64,000 bases of DNA from Verrucomicrobiales bacterium (GCA_016795385.1 JAEUHI010000082.1:1-64000), one strand, 5' to 3'; shown: positions 15,151 through 23,594, counted from the first letter of the stretch. Notes: a model not told the origin generated them from the letters alone. Program-made: numbers and translations.

Positions 15151-16251
15151 TCAGACCATCGCGGCCTGGGAGGGCACCATGCCAGCCGTGCGGCGGGCGA
15201 TCGGATTCATCTCGGCCTCGGCGAAGGGCGTGCGGAACAGGAATTCCTGCTCCATCGACGCCAGTTCGTCATCCGCGTTGGCAAAGGCCGCGATCGGCCG
15301 CTCGCCCTCCGGCGCTTCGGCTTCGTCGATCAGGACAAAGGGGCTGGATTCGCCGTAGGGAAGCCGCTCGGACGATGCCTCCAGCGAGGCCGCCGCATGC
15401 TCCATGGCCACGCCGTCGAAATCACCGACCGGGCCGTAGGCCACCCCGGGTTGGATGTGATGCGAGGACGCTTTCGGCAGGTGGTTCGAGGACGACAGCG
15501 ACAGGGGCACTTCGCTGCCGCCGGTCACGTAAAAATGCTCGATGGACCGCCCGACCTCGGAGCGGAAATCACCCAGGTCGCGCAGGCGGTGCCGGCAGAC
15601 CGAACCGAGCAGGATCTGCCCGACCAGCGCCGGAGTCGCGACGATCATCCCGACCACGAGCATGGCCAGCGCGCCCGAGACGCCGGGCGACACCTCTGTC
15701 AGGGTGACGCCGGCCGGCTGCTGGGAAAACGTCTTCATCAGGATCCACGACATCCCCAGCAGACCGATGAACGGCGCGCCCATCGACGTCAGATTCAGGA
15801 TCGGCATGCCATCGCGCAGTTTGGCTGCCGCCGCCACCTCTCCCCGGTCCAGCGCCTCGCGGACCGCCTTCATCTGGACCGGCGTCAGGCCCACGCTGGC
15901 CCGGATGCGGGCGGCAAAGGTCTCATCACGCTCCGCCGAGCCCAGCATCTGGAAAGCCGCCTCCCGCGCACCCTGATCATAGATCATCCACCGCAGCGAC
16001 AGATCGTCCTCGTAGTTCCGCTCAAAGATCTGCAACGGCTGCCGGCTGGCCCGGTATCGCCGGGAAAAGTCCTCGTCCGACCGCTTCATCCGAAACAGGG
16101 TGATGCCCTTCGAGACAATCACGCCCCAACTCAGCAGCGACAGCATGAACAAAGCCCAGAGCAGCAGCTTACCCGGAAATACCGGCTGCTGCAGCGCGTA
16201 GTCGAAACCGGTGGTGGCGAGAAGGGATTGACCGAAGAGTAGCGCGTTCAT
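15151..16251 (-). CDS. TolQ/ExbB-type proton-channel protein with C-terminal extension
   Basis: 366 residues, against about 230 for usual TolQ/ExbB. There are three hydrophobic segments: FPGKLLLWALFMLSLLSWGV (N-terminal), LTSMGAPFIGLLGMSWILMK and SPGVSGALAMLVVGMIVATP. The last two match the conserved second and third helices of MotA/TolQ/ExbB channels. About 110 extra residues follow, acidic and without membrane segments (SPFVLIDEAEAPEGERPIAA). The protein should form the proton-driven motor of a Tol-Pal-like envelope complex with the TolA-like and TolB-like products downstream. The expected TolR partner gene is absent from the cluster. It starts after an AT-rich stretch that probably holds the operon promoter. 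Confidence 0.82.
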   Translation of the reverse strand: MNALLFGQSLLATTGFDYALQQPVFPGKLLLWALFMLSLLSWGVIVSKGITLFRMKRSDEDFSRRYRASRQPLQIFERNYEDDLSLRWMIYDQGAREAAFQMLGSAERDETFAARIRASVGLTPVQMKAVREALDRGEVAAAAKLRDGMPILNLTSMGAPFIGLLGMSWILMKTFSQQPAGVTLTEVSPGVSGALAMLVVGMIVATPALVGQILLGSVCRHRLRDLGDFRSEVGRSIEHFYVTGGSEVPLSLSSSNHLPKASSHHIQPGVAYGPVGDFDGVAMEHAAASLEASSERLPYGESSPFVLIDEAEAPEGERPIAAFANADDELASMEQEFLFRTPFAEAEMNPIARRTAGMVPSQAAMV

Positions 16252-16371
16252 GAGGTCTGGGTGGGTGACAGAAAGCAGTGTTTCGTGAAAAGAATTCCCC
16301 GAAATATCAGGAAATCTTAAACATTTTAAATTTCCCGCAAATTTTTGTCCACTGAAACCTTTCCAGCGGCT

Positions 16372-16394
16372 CCAGATTTTTCAAAAAAGTCTGG
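16372..16394 (-). terminator. Hairpin after rnpB
   Basis: On the minus strand CCAGACTTTTTTGAAAAATC, then TGG, folds into a stem CCAGA/TCTGG extended by T/A pairs, about 40 bases past the end of RNase P RNA. It is a weak terminator-like structure. It also lies upstream of tolQ, read in the same direction, so it may separate the two transcripts. Confidence 0.45.
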
Positions 16395-16432
16395 CAAATC
16401 AGTCGCCCATCGCCCATCGACTCCGGAACGAC

Positions 16433-16878
16433 AGGTGCGAAGGCCGGTCCCGTAAGCCGAATTCTGTTCCCCCCGCCGAAGCGGGTTGGACGATCATTTT
16501 TCTAGCCCCGACCGAAGCCGGGACTCCCTGTTGTGAGCAGGGTGCGACCAATACCCGGGCTTATTCCGCCGAAGCGGACCCGGGCAGGCGGCCCGGATTT
16601 TGCCCTGTTCTGTCTTGCACCGCGCGGGGTTTTTCGTGCCCCCTCGGTTACCCTCGGGGCGGTGAGCTTTTACCTCGCCTTTTCACCCTTGCCGGTCCCG
16701 CTGACGCGGGTGGCGGTTTGTTTTCTGCGACACTGTCCGTCGGCGGTGGCTTGCGCCCTCCGCCTCCCTCGCTTTCACGAGGCACGCTGCCTTGTGGAGT
16801 TCGGACTTTCCTCTGACCGCGCATCACCGCCGGAGCGGCATGGCGACCAGCGATCGTCACGGACCGGCCTTCGCGCGC
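16433..16878 (-). ncRNA. rnpB: RNase P RNA, bacterial class A
   Basis: Read on the minus strand, the P1 helix closes the molecule: GCGAAGGCCGGTCC near 16874 pairs with GGACCGGCCTTCGC ending near 16435. Conserved parts appear in the right order: GAGGAAAGTCCGAACTCCAC (CR-I), the ACAGTGTCGCAGAAAACAAA block with CCGCC after it, AAGGGTGAAAAGGCGAGGTA, and AGAATTCGGCTTACGGG before the 3' end. Several tetraloop stems (GCTTCGGC) are evident. The RNA is the catalytic subunit that matures tRNA 5' ends with RnpA. Its 5' end is only about eight bases from the stop of the DUF456 gene on the same strand, so either a promoter lies inside that gene or the RNA is processed from a longer transcript. Confidence 0.95.
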
Positions 16879-16886
16879 GCAACCTA

Positions 16887-17507
16887 TCACGCGCCGGGCG
16901 CCGGCTCAATCGATTCCACCGCAGGCATCGGATCCGCCGCGGGCGCCGGATCGGGATTGAAGACAAACACATCGGCCGCATACCAACCGATCATCGCCAT
17001 GGCCACCAGCATCTTGGCAACCATGCCGGCCAATCCCCCGATCACCGTGCCCACCGTCGAATTCGCCGCCGGCTTCCACTCTTTCTTCGCAAAATAGATC
17101 TCGGCCACAAAAACCCCGATGATCGGCCCCAGGATCAAGCCCGGCAGCGAGAAAAACAGCCCCACGACACCACCGATCAACGCCCCCCACATGCCATATT
17201 TGCTCGAGCCGAAATACTTCGCCCCCATCGCCCCGCTCACCCAGTCGATCCCCATCGACACCACCCACAGCAGCCCGATCACTACCAGGCTCTGCCAGGT
17301 CAGTCCCGACTCTGCCTGCATCCCGAACAGGAAATAATGGGCCAGCATCCCGACAAAAATCAGCGTCGTCCCGGGCAGCACCGGCAAGAATGTGCCGAAA
17401 AAGCCGACCAGGATCAGCGCCCCGACCAGCACCGCCTTCAGCACCGTCAGAGTCTCCCCGGCGGGAAACCAGTCGAACCAGTCACGGATGGCAGCGAGCA
17501 GAGTCAT
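16887..17507 (-). CDS. DUF456 family membrane protein
   Basis: 206 residues with about five hydrophobic segments, including TVLKAVLVGALILVGFFGTF and GGVVGLFFSLPGLILGPIIG. The sequences PVLPGTTLIFVGMLAHYFLF, MGIDWVSGAMGAKYFGSSKY and GALIGGVVG with an internal Gly-rich repeat are characteristic of DUF456 (PF04306), whose function is unknown. The tail is Pro/Ala-rich (PDPAPAADPMPAVESIEPAP). rnpB follows on the same strand after only about eight bases, and the nitroreductase gene precedes it by 21 bases, so the three may be co-transcribed. Confidence 0.85.
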   Translation of the reverse strand: MTLLAAIRDWFDWFPAGETLTVLKAVLVGALILVGFFGTFLPVLPGTTLIFVGMLAHYFLFGMQAESGLTWQSLVVIGLLWVVSMGIDWVSGAMGAKYFGSSKYGMWGALIGGVVGLFFSLPGLILGPIIGVFVAEIYFAKKEWKPAANSTVGTVIGGLAGMVAKMLVAMAMIGWYAADVFVFNPDPAPAADPMPAVESIEPAPGA

Positions 17508-17528
17508 GGTAGGATCGGGCAGTTCAGG

Positions 17529-18182
17529 TTACCGATGGAATACGATTTTGTCCGCCAGATCGGACCGCGCCGTCTCCGGCCAGGTCTCGCTTTTTGGCCA
17601 GCCGAGGTAAAACAGGCCCAGGCACTTGTCGCCGGGCTCCATCCCGAGCCACTCGCGCATCTCCTCGCTGTAGACGATCGGCGGCGTCAGCCAAGCCGCC
17701 GCCAGCCCGATGGCCGAGGCCGTCAGGTGCATGTTCTGTACCGCACAAGCCACCGCCTCGACCTCCTCGATTTCCGGGATTTTCCCGCCGCGCTGGCGCT
17801 TCATCCCCACCGCGATGACCAGCGGCGCCTGCAGCGGCTGGGCGCCCAGCTTTTCCAGTTTGTCCGGGCGGTACTCCGCCTGCGGCGTCAGCTTTTCATA
17901 AGTCGCGGTCAGGAAATCCGCCAGCCGCTGCCGGCTCTCGCCGCTGAAGACAAAAAAACGCCACGGCTCCGTCATCCCATGGGTCGGCGCCCAGCGGGCA
18001 TTTTCCAGAATGGTCGCGAGATGCAGATGGGAGACCGGCTTCACCGTCATGTCGGACGGCTTGATGGTCCGTCGCCGGCGGATCAGGGCATTGGCAGCGG
18101 CCAGACGCAGCGAGAGCGCGTCCAGTTTCGGACAGCCTGTGTCCGGGCCGGCGGGAAGCGGAAAATCGTCGGGCATCGACAT
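17529..18182 (-). CDS. Nitroreductase-family oxidoreductase
   Basis: 217 residues from the ATG at 18182. IRRRRTIKPSDMTVKPVSHL (FMN-binding start), ENARWAPTHGMTEPWRFFVF and CAVQNMHLTASAIGLAAAWL are typical of the nitroreductase fold, whose homodimers hold FMN and use NAD(P)H. HWAPxxxNxQPW-type loops are seen here as RWAPTHGMTEPW, the variant of the YdjA-like subgroup. The physiological substrate is unknown. The longer open frame to 18425 lies over the promoter of the divergent peroxiredoxin and was not chosen. Cytoplasmic. Confidence 0.88.
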   Translation of the reverse strand: MSMPDDFPLPAGPDTGCPKLDALSLRLAAANALIRRRRTIKPSDMTVKPVSHLHLATILENARWAPTHGMTEPWRFFVFSGESRQRLADFLTATYEKLTPQAEYRPDKLEKLGAQPLQAPLVIAVGMKRQRGGKIPEIEEVEAVACAVQNMHLTASAIGLAAAWLTPPIVYSEEMREWLGMEPGDKCLGLFYLGWPKSETWPETARSDLADKIVFHR

Positions 18183-18243
18183 ACCCGCACACCGTAACCG
18201 GCAATCGCCCGCCGTCACCCGGAGAAATGACGCCCCGTTTCGG

Positions 18244-18271
18244 TTGACCCGGCCGGGTGTCCCCCTATAAT
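18244..18271 (+). promoter_or_regulatory. Sigma-70-type promoter for the peroxiredoxin gene
   Basis: TTGACC (18244-18249) and a perfect TATAAT (18266-18271) are separated by 16 bp. The predicted start near 18278 leaves a leader of about 55 nt before the ATG at 18334. It is one of the few consensus-like housekeeping promoters in the window. Confidence 0.65.
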
Positions 18272-18333
18272 CCCGGAGCCCCAAAACCGGGCTCATCGTC
18301 ACCACCTCACACCATCCAACCCACCATCCCAAC

Positions 18334-18828
18334 ATGGCACTCTCTATCGGCGAAAAAGCTCCTGATTTCCAACTCACCACCCTCGGCGCCAACGGCCCCG
18401 AACTGGTGAAGCTCAGCGACCACATCGGTCAGTCGAACATCGTGCTCCTTTTTGTGCCCATGGCCTTCACCGGCGTGTGCACCCAGGAGTTCTGCTCGGT
18501 CACCAGCGAACTCGCCGAGTACGAGAACCTCAACGCCAAGGTCCTCGGCATCAGCGGCGACAATCCGTTCGCCCAAAAGGCCTGGGCCGACAAGGAAGGC
18601 ATCGGCCTCACCCTGCTCAGCGACTACGAGCATGCCGTCGCCAAAGCCTACGGCGTCGCCTACGACAGCTTCCTGCCCGAGAAGAACCTGACCATGGGCG
18701 GCGTGCCGAAGCGCTCCGCCTTCATCGTCGCCCGCGACGGCACCATCGCCTACGCCGAAAGCAGCGACAATCCCGGCCAACTCCCCGACTTCGCCGCCAT
18801 CAAGGCCAAGCTCGGCGAACTGGGCTGA
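18334..18828 (+). CDS. Peroxiredoxin (AhpC/TSA family, AhpE-like)
   Basis: 164 residues. APDFQLTTLG, then VPMAFTGVCTQEFCSVTSEL contains the peroxidatic Cys of the usual PxxxTxxC motif (here AFTGVC), and another Cys five residues later (TQEFC). KRSAFIVARDGTIAYAESSD gives the Arg-containing C-terminal strand. The enzyme reduces peroxides with thiols in the cytoplasm. A canonical promoter lies upstream. Downstream, a copy of the dispersed repeat and then an intrinsic terminator close the unit. Confidence 0.93.
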   Translation: MALSIGEKAPDFQLTTLGANGPELVKLSDHIGQSNIVLLFVPMAFTGVCTQEFCSVTSELAEYENLNAKVLGISGDNPFAQKAWADKEGIGLTLLSDYEHAVAKAYGVAYDSFLPEKNLTMGGVPKRSAFIVARDGTIAYAESSDNPGQLPDFAAIKAKLGELG

Positions 18829-18847
18829 TGTCTCGCCCCCGGGATCC

Positions 18848-18917
18848 CGGGCCGGTTTCCGATCATACCCTGTCTCATCGGAGATCAAACAGGGTCTCAT
18901 CGGAATCCCGGCCGGTC
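18848..18917. repeat. Dispersed repeat, copy 2 (core inverted in second unit)
   Basis: The two units read GATCATACCCTGTCTCATCG and GATCAAACAGGGTCTCATCG, 22 bp apart. The flanks are direct repeats, but the seven-base core ACCCTGT appears as its reverse complement in the second unit, so the pair can fold on itself. Outer arms (GGCCGG...TTCCGAT against ATCGGAATCCCGGCC) form a second, imperfect stem. Confidence 0.8.
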
Positions 18918-18950
18918 CTGCCCGGCAAAACGCCTTTCTCCGAATTCTTC

Positions 18951-18983
18951 AGGCCGTCCGCACTACGCGGGCGGCCTGTTTTC
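18951..18983 (+). terminator. Intrinsic terminator after the peroxiredoxin gene
   Basis: AGGCCGTCCGC, loop ACTAC, then GCGGGCGGCCT form an 11-bp stem with one mismatch, followed by GTTTTCG. The right arm overlaps the last codons of the convergent PGPGW protein gene (stop at 18963). Confidence 0.75.
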
Positions 18984-19451
18984 GTTTCCGGCTCCAGCTC
19001 CGGCTCCACGGGCCGCCGGCTCGACGACGGGCGGCAGTTGCAGCGGTTCGCGCCCGGCTTTCCGCCGCATCCAGTCGATCGCCCGGTTGATCGCCGGGAT
19101 GCGGATGAGCCGCAGTTCCAGCCGCCGTTTTCCGGGGAAGTTGAGCAACATCAGGCCGATGAACAGTGTGAGGATGCCCTGCCCCGGCGTCACGAACATG
19201 GCCAGGCCGGCGAGAAAAAGGACGGCACCGACCAGATTCTTCAGGATCAGGAAGCTCCACCGGATCACCGGATGCCGCCCGGCCAGCGTTTCCTCCCGGT
19301 CGCGATGGGGCATGAAATAGTCGGGGCTCATCCGCGCCACCAGCACCGGCACGAGGATGGCCGAACCGACCAGCATCGCCACCGAGGCGAAAGCCAGCCA
19401 GCCGGCCAGGGCCTGATTATCCTTTACCCAATCGACGAGCGTCATGCGCAT
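18963..19451 (-). CDS. PGPGW-type small transmembrane protein
   Basis: 162 residues. Two hydrophobic N-terminal segments (LAGWLAFASVAMLVGSAILV and others) precede a pair formed by FLILKNLVGAVLFLAGLAMF and VTPGQGILTLFIGLMLLNFP. The TPGQGxxTLFIGLxLLxFPGKR block is the core of the PGPGW family (PF09656), whose function is unknown. The basic stretch after it (KRRLELRLIRIPAINRAID) and the Ala/Gly-rich tail would be cytoplasmic. It precedes no obvious partner; the next leftward element is the peroxiredoxin terminator. The DUF6807 gene upstream ends 45 bases before its start. Confidence 0.78.
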   Translation of the reverse strand: MRMTLVDWVKDNQALAGWLAFASVAMLVGSAILVPVLVARMSPDYFMPHRDREETLAGRHPVIRWSFLILKNLVGAVLFLAGLAMFVTPGQGILTLFIGLMLLNFPGKRRLELRLIRIPAINRAIDWMRRKAGREPLQLPPVVEPAARGAGAGAGNENRPPA

Positions 19452-19496
19452 ACGGGACGCGAATCCCGCCCGGAACGCAAGAGGGGAGAAGCCTCC

Positions 19497-20507
19497 TCAC
19501 TGTCCGGCGAACTGGCCAAAAAGAGCCTCCACGCCAGCCTGTTTCTCGTCCCCCTGGTGGAAGCAGAAACGCCAGCGGAAGCTCGCCGACTTACCCGCCT
19601 CGATCTTGAATTCAGCACTCGCCGGGTCCGGCAACTTCTCGAAGGTGCCGCGACCGAACACGTTCGCCGAGGTGAGCCCATAGGTGCGGGCGTGCCACCA
19701 GGTGGGGTGCTGCGGATTCGACGGATGATCCAAGATCGCCACACCGACGGCCCGGTCGCCCACCTTGCCGGAGATGTCGACCCACTTCGCCCGCTTGCCC
19801 CAGGCATCCTCATTGAGGTTTCCCTCGCTGTTCACGATCTTGCCGGTCGGCGCCACGCCGCCCTCGGCACCTTTTTGCCGCACCACCTGCAGACTCGGAG
19901 CCACGCGGATGGCCATGCCGCCGTCCTTCTGATTGCCGAAGACGACCGGTCCGTGGGAAGCGTGGATAGTGATGGCCACGTCGAGGATGCGCGTGTCGGT
20001 GGGCGATTTGATCGCGGGAATGGTAAAGGTGCGCTCGTCGGTGCAGACCACGGCACCCTCGGGGGACACGTATTCGTTTTTGACCGTGAAACGCCCGGCT
20101 TCGTCTCCGCTCTCGATCCGGGTGAAGCCCTTGTGGACGGTCCGGCCCGGATCGCGGTCCTTGTAGCGGTTCACCGCCCAGAAATTGCTGCCATTGATGA
20201 CGCTGTGGGTGAACCACAGCGAGCGGTGATGCGGGTGGTCCTTGTCCTCGCCCTCGTTTTCCTTGAACGGATAGTCCCGCGTCATTGGGACGCCGCCGGG
20301 GCCGTGCACGGGATAAAACACCGGAAAGGTGAGGATCTCGTCGCCGTAGCGATACTCGGTGAAGAATTCGCCGTTGAGTTCCACCCGCAGGCCGCCCTCG
20401 GTCTCCTTCAGCGAGACCTTCGGCTTGGCATCCTGTGCCAGGGTGCCGGACGCCGGCGCCAGAGAAAGCGAAAACAACAGAGTGGGTAACAAGAGGGAGT
20501 GCTTCAT
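19497..20507 (-). CDS. DUF6807 (PmoA-like) secreted protein
   Basis: 336 residues from the ATG at 20507, with a signal peptide (LLPTLLFSLSLAPASGTLAQ). Segments FPVFYPVHGPGGVPMTRDYP, DHPHHRSLWFTHSVINGSNF and DHPSNPQHPTWWHARTYGLT are typical of the DUF6807 family, often annotated as a methane oxygenase PmoA domain by an old naming; it has no demonstrated link to methane oxidation. The His-rich DHPHHRS block suggests a metal or glycan site. These genes are frequent in verrucomicrobial and planctomycete sugar-degradation loci. Here the neighbours are a sensor kinase and a small membrane protein. The start chosen follows the signal peptide logic; longer starts add no homology. Confidence 0.85.
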   Translation of the reverse strand: MKHSLLLPTLLFSLSLAPASGTLAQDAKPKVSLKETEGGLRVELNGEFFTEYRYGDEILTFPVFYPVHGPGGVPMTRDYPFKENEGEDKDHPHHRSLWFTHSVINGSNFWAVNRYKDRDPGRTVHKGFTRIESGDEAGRFTVKNEYVSPEGAVVCTDERTFTIPAIKSPTDTRILDVAITIHASHGPVVFGNQKDGGMAIRVAPSLQVVRQKGAEGGVAPTGKIVNSEGNLNEDAWGKRAKWVDISGKVGDRAVGVAILDHPSNPQHPTWWHARTYGLTSANVFGRGTFEKLPDPASAEFKIEAGKSASFRWRFCFHQGDEKQAGVEALFGQFAGQ

Positions 20508-20573
20508 CCCGCCGATACTAGCGGAACGGCCCGGATTAGGGAAACCTGTCGCTCTCCGTGTTCGCGCCATCGA

Positions 20574-22100
20574 TCAGCCCGGCAGGGCGACGCCGCCGGC
20601 GCTCACTCCGCGGCCCCGCGAGCGGGCCTCGAGATCGGCGATGAGCCGCTCGAAGTCGGCCGTGGCCTCATCGATGGATATTTCATCGTCCGCGGCCTCG
20701 TCGGCTTCCTCCTGCCCATCCCAGATCGGCAGACGCACCCCGAACACCGATCCCTTTCCGAGCGTGCTGTGACAAAAGACACTGCCGTGCAGGTCCTCCG
20801 CCAGCTTGCGCACGATCCAGAGGCCGAGACCGTTCGACGTCTCGTTGCCGGTGGGGCGCGGGGTCAGGCGGGCGAATTTCTCCCACAGCCGGCCCTGGTC
20901 ATCCTCGCTGAGACCCGGCCCGGTGTCGCGCACCTCCACCACCACATGATTCGCCACCGTCCCCAGCACGATCTCCACCTTGCCACCGCGCGGGGTGTAC
21001 TTGACCGCGTTCGACACCAGATTGTCCAGGATCTGCCGCGTCGCCATGGGATCGGCCCACGCGTCGCGCACATCCGAGCCACTCGTCAGGCTGATGGCGA
21101 TGGATTTGGCCGTCACGGCGGCGGAGTAGTCGGTCACCAGATTGGTCGCAATGTCCTGCACCCGGCAGCGCCGCCAGCTCATGCGCCGCCGGCCGTCCTC
21201 GATCATCCGCACGTCGAGGATATTGCGGATGATGTCGAGCATGTGATTGCCCGAGCGCAGGATCTCGGAGGCCTTGTTCCGGATCTCCTTCAGGGTCGGG
21301 CTTTCCAGCTCGCGCAGCAGGTCGGCGTACCCGCAGATGATGGTCAGCGGGTTCTTCAGGTCGTGGGCCGCGATGTTCAGGAATTCGTTCTTCTGCCGGT
21401 TCAGGTCGGTGAGTTCCCCATTGGCCAGCGCCAGATTGGCATTGGCGACCTCCAGACGGGCATAGGCCTCGATGCGCGCCTGCTCGAACAACAGCGCCAG
21501 AAAGGCGAGAAAAGTCACCAGCCCCACATGGCTCGCGGTGCGGATCGGCATGTCCACATCCGCGCTGTAGGACTTCAGAAAGGCCGCACCGCTCGCGTCG
21601 ATGAAGGCAAAGCCCAGCATCATCGCCAGACTGACCGCGCTCCAGATCACCCCCTCACGCAGCCGCATCAGCAGCAGCGCGCACACCGGACTCGCCGCCA
21701 GCCAGCCGGTCATCGGTCCCTCCAGACCGCCGCCGACCGCGCAAAGCCCTGCGAATCCCACCACCAGCGCCGCACCATAGATGTGGCCGGTGATCCTCAG
21801 ATTTCCCCGCCGACGAATCAGCCAGGGCACCTGCATGATTGAAAAGCCGCACGCCGCCACGATGCAGCCGCCCAGATAATGTCCGAGCAGAAAGAAAAAG
21901 CCCGCATACGCCAGGGCCATGAAGCCACCCAGGACTCCGAAGCGGATCTGGAGTCGCCCGCGCCGCAGTGATTCCTCATCCCCGAGCAGATCGGGATGGA
22001 GGAATCCGTCGAGGAAGGCATGGGCACGATGAGAGACGGTCTTTTGGGTCGTTGTGATCACGTTTTTCGATTTTGGAGGACTCTTCCAACCCGTGACCAT
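20574..22100 (-). CDS. Membrane sensor histidine kinase
   Basis: About 508 residues if started at the ATG at 22100 (the frame is open to 22229). The N-terminal half has around six hydrophobic segments (FGVLGGFMALAYAGFFFLLG, IYGAALVVGFAGLCAVGGGL and ASHVGLVTFLAFLALLFEQA among them). A coiled-coil linker then leads to HisKA with NIAAHDLKNPLTII (phospho-His) and HATPase_c with DNLVSNAVKYTPRGG (N box), VRDTGPGLS (G1) and SNGLGLWIVRKL (G2). The extreme C-terminus is acidic (EEADEAADDEISIDE). No response regulator gene adjoins it, so it is an orphan. It is not close to the sigma-54 activator, so pairing with it is only a guess. The membrane part resembles no sensor domain I can name. Confidence 0.9.
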   Translation of the reverse strand: MVTGWKSPPKSKNVITTTQKTVSHRAHAFLDGFLHPDLLGDEESLRRGRLQIRFGVLGGFMALAYAGFFFLLGHYLGGCIVAACGFSIMQVPWLIRRRGNLRITGHIYGAALVVGFAGLCAVGGGLEGPMTGWLAASPVCALLLMRLREGVIWSAVSLAMMLGFAFIDASGAAFLKSYSADVDMPIRTASHVGLVTFLAFLALLFEQARIEAYARLEVANANLALANGELTDLNRQKNEFLNIAAHDLKNPLTIICGYADLLRELESPTLKEIRNKASEILRSGNHMLDIIRNILDVRMIEDGRRRMSWRRCRVQDIATNLVTDYSAAVTAKSIAISLTSGSDVRDAWADPMATRQILDNLVSNAVKYTPRGGKVEIVLGTVANHVVVEVRDTGPGLSEDDQGRLWEKFARLTPRPTGNETSNGLGLWIVRKLAEDLHGSVFCHSTLGKGSVFGVRLPIWDGQEEADEAADDEISIDEATADFERLIADLEARSRGRGVSAGGVALPG

Positions 22101-22326
22101 CCGTTGAATCCGAGAGTCAAGGGAACGAGACGGGAAGGAATTGTGAAATTTATTGTTTTTATTATAAAAATCAAGCGGCTCATTTGCATTATTTTCCCAG
22201 AGCCCTGTCCGATCCCCCAAAGAAGCCATCTTCCCCCGCCCGATTTCCCCGCTTGCGCCTCCCCGGAAAGGGCCTTTCTTTTCGCCCCTTGTTCCCCAAG
22301 AAAAACCGTATTCCCCAGACAGATCG

Positions 22327-23481
22327 ATGAAACACCTGCCCGCCCTACTCGGCCTTGCCGCCGCCCTCCTGACTCCCGCACTGGCTCAGGAGCCCACCAT
22401 CCTGTTCAAGCAGGGAGACGCCGACTACGGCATCTACCGCGCTCCGGGCCTCGTCCGCACCTCGACCGGCAACCTCATCGCCTACGCCGAAGGCCGCAAA
22501 AACGCCGAGATGCGCTGGAGCGAGACACGTCCCTTCTTCCGCGTCTCCACCGACGGCGGCAAGACCTGGAGCGACGCCAAGCCCTTTGCCCAGCCGCCGG
22601 CCGATGCCAAGCAGAATGCCGTGCTCGTCGAAAAAGGCGCCGCCGAAGCCGGCCAGATCGGCGTGCACAACCTCAGCGGCACCGCCGACAAGGACGGCAA
22701 TGTCCACTGGCTCTACGCCGTCGAGTTCAGCCGCCTTTTCTACGTGAAAACCAATGACAAGGGCGAACCGGCCGGCGACGCCGTCGAGATCACCAAGACC
22801 TTCGATGAATTCAAGAGCGAGGTGGAGTGGAAACTCGCCGCTCCCAGCCCCGGCCACGGCATCCAGCTCGCCAGCGGCCGTCTCGTCGTCCCCGTCTGGG
22901 TGTCCGACGGCAACGAAGGCATCGGCCTGCAGGCCGCCGCGGTCAGCACCGTCTTCTCCGACGACGGCGGCAAGACCTGGAAGCGCGGTGAGATCGCCGC
23001 CAAACATTTCACCCTCGAAAACACCAAGACCGGCACCCCCGTCGAACTGCCCAGCGAATCCGCCATCGCCCAGGCCAAGGACGGCACCGTGGTGCTCAAC
23101 ATCCGCAACAAGGCCCTGAAGGGCCAGCGCGCCCAAGCCAGCAGCCCGGACGGCGCGACCGGCTGGAGCGAGGCCGTCTTCGTCGAAGGCCTCATGGAGC
23201 CCATCTGCCAGGGCAGCCTGACCGCCGCCGGCGATGCCGGGCTCATATTCGCCAATCCCGCGAACATGATCATGCGCAAATCCCTCACCGCCCGCCTCAG
23301 CAGCGACAGCGGCAAGACCTGGCCCAAGAGCCACGTCATCGACGAGGGCGTGTCCGGCTACAGCGACCTCGCCAGCGACGGCAAGACGGTCTTCGTCGTC
23401 TACGAGCGCGGCGCCGCCCCGTCGGACCGCGACCCGGAGGCCATCGCCTTCACCAGCTTCGGCGTCGATGCGCTGAAGTGA
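22327..23481 (+). CDS. Secreted sialidase-like BNR-repeat glycosidase
   Basis: 384 residues with a signal peptide (LPALLGLAAALLTPALAQ). YGIYRAPGLVRTSTGNLIAY corresponds to the F/YRIP arginine region of sialidases (here YRAP), and three Asp-box repeats appear: STDGGKTW, SDDGGKTW and SSDSGKTW. The GHGIQLASGRLVVPVWV segment is also sialidase-like. A six-bladed propeller that cleaves terminal sialic acid or a related sugar outside the cytoplasm is expected; the family also contains relatives with other activities. A 226-base AT-rich gap lies upstream, and the gene is closed by a repeat element and a strong terminator. Confidence 0.85.
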   Translation: MKHLPALLGLAAALLTPALAQEPTILFKQGDADYGIYRAPGLVRTSTGNLIAYAEGRKNAEMRWSETRPFFRVSTDGGKTWSDAKPFAQPPADAKQNAVLVEKGAAEAGQIGVHNLSGTADKDGNVHWLYAVEFSRLFYVKTNDKGEPAGDAVEITKTFDEFKSEVEWKLAAPSPGHGIQLASGRLVVPVWVSDGNEGIGLQAAAVSTVFSDDGGKTWKRGEIAAKHFTLENTKTGTPVELPSESAIAQAKDGTVVLNIRNKALKGQRAQASSPDGATGWSEAVFVEGLMEPICQGSLTAAGDAGLIFANPANMIMRKSLTARLSSDSGKTWPKSHVIDEGVSGYSDLASDGKTVFVVYERGAAPSDRDPEAIAFTSFGVDALK

Positions 23482-23496
23482 CCGCCCGTTTCCGCA

Positions 23497-23556
23497 CCAA
23501 CAGGGTCTGATCGCTGATCAAACCCTGTTGGATCGGAGATCAGACCCTCTTTCATC
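23497..23556. repeat. Dispersed repeat, copy 3 (three units, strong hairpin)
   Basis: Units one and two are inverted: CCAACAGGGTCTGATC (23497-23512) against GATCAAACCCTGTTGG (23516-23531), 15 of 16 pairs with a three-base loop. A third, direct unit GATCAGACCCTCTTTCATCG follows. The whole lies between the sialidase stop and its terminator. Confidence 0.85.
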
Positions 23557-23560
23557 GACA

Positions 23561-23587
23561 GGGCCCGGTGTGATCCGGGCCCTTTTT
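23561..23587 (+). terminator. Intrinsic terminator after the sialidase-like gene
   Basis: GGGCCCGG, six-base loop, CCGGGCCC, then TTTTT: an 8-bp perfect stem with a U-tract, 80 bases after the stop and just before the convergent VKOR gene end. Confidence 0.9.
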
Positions 23588-23594
23588 CGTGCCC

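Noticed and set aside
14443..16242. 599-codon plus-strand frame opposite the tolQ/tolA-like genes
   Set aside because: Arg/Gly/His-rich shadow; the minus-strand genes have membrane segments and family motifs.
16533..18197. 554-codon open frame on the plus strand
   Set aside because: It runs across RNase P RNA, the DUF456 gene and the nitroreductase gene in antisense and shows a low-complexity Arg/Pro/His-rich product.
18477..20489. 670-codon plus-strand frame opposite the PGPGW and DUF6807 genes
   Set aside because: No domain, no start context, crosses gene ends, a repeat element and a terminator.
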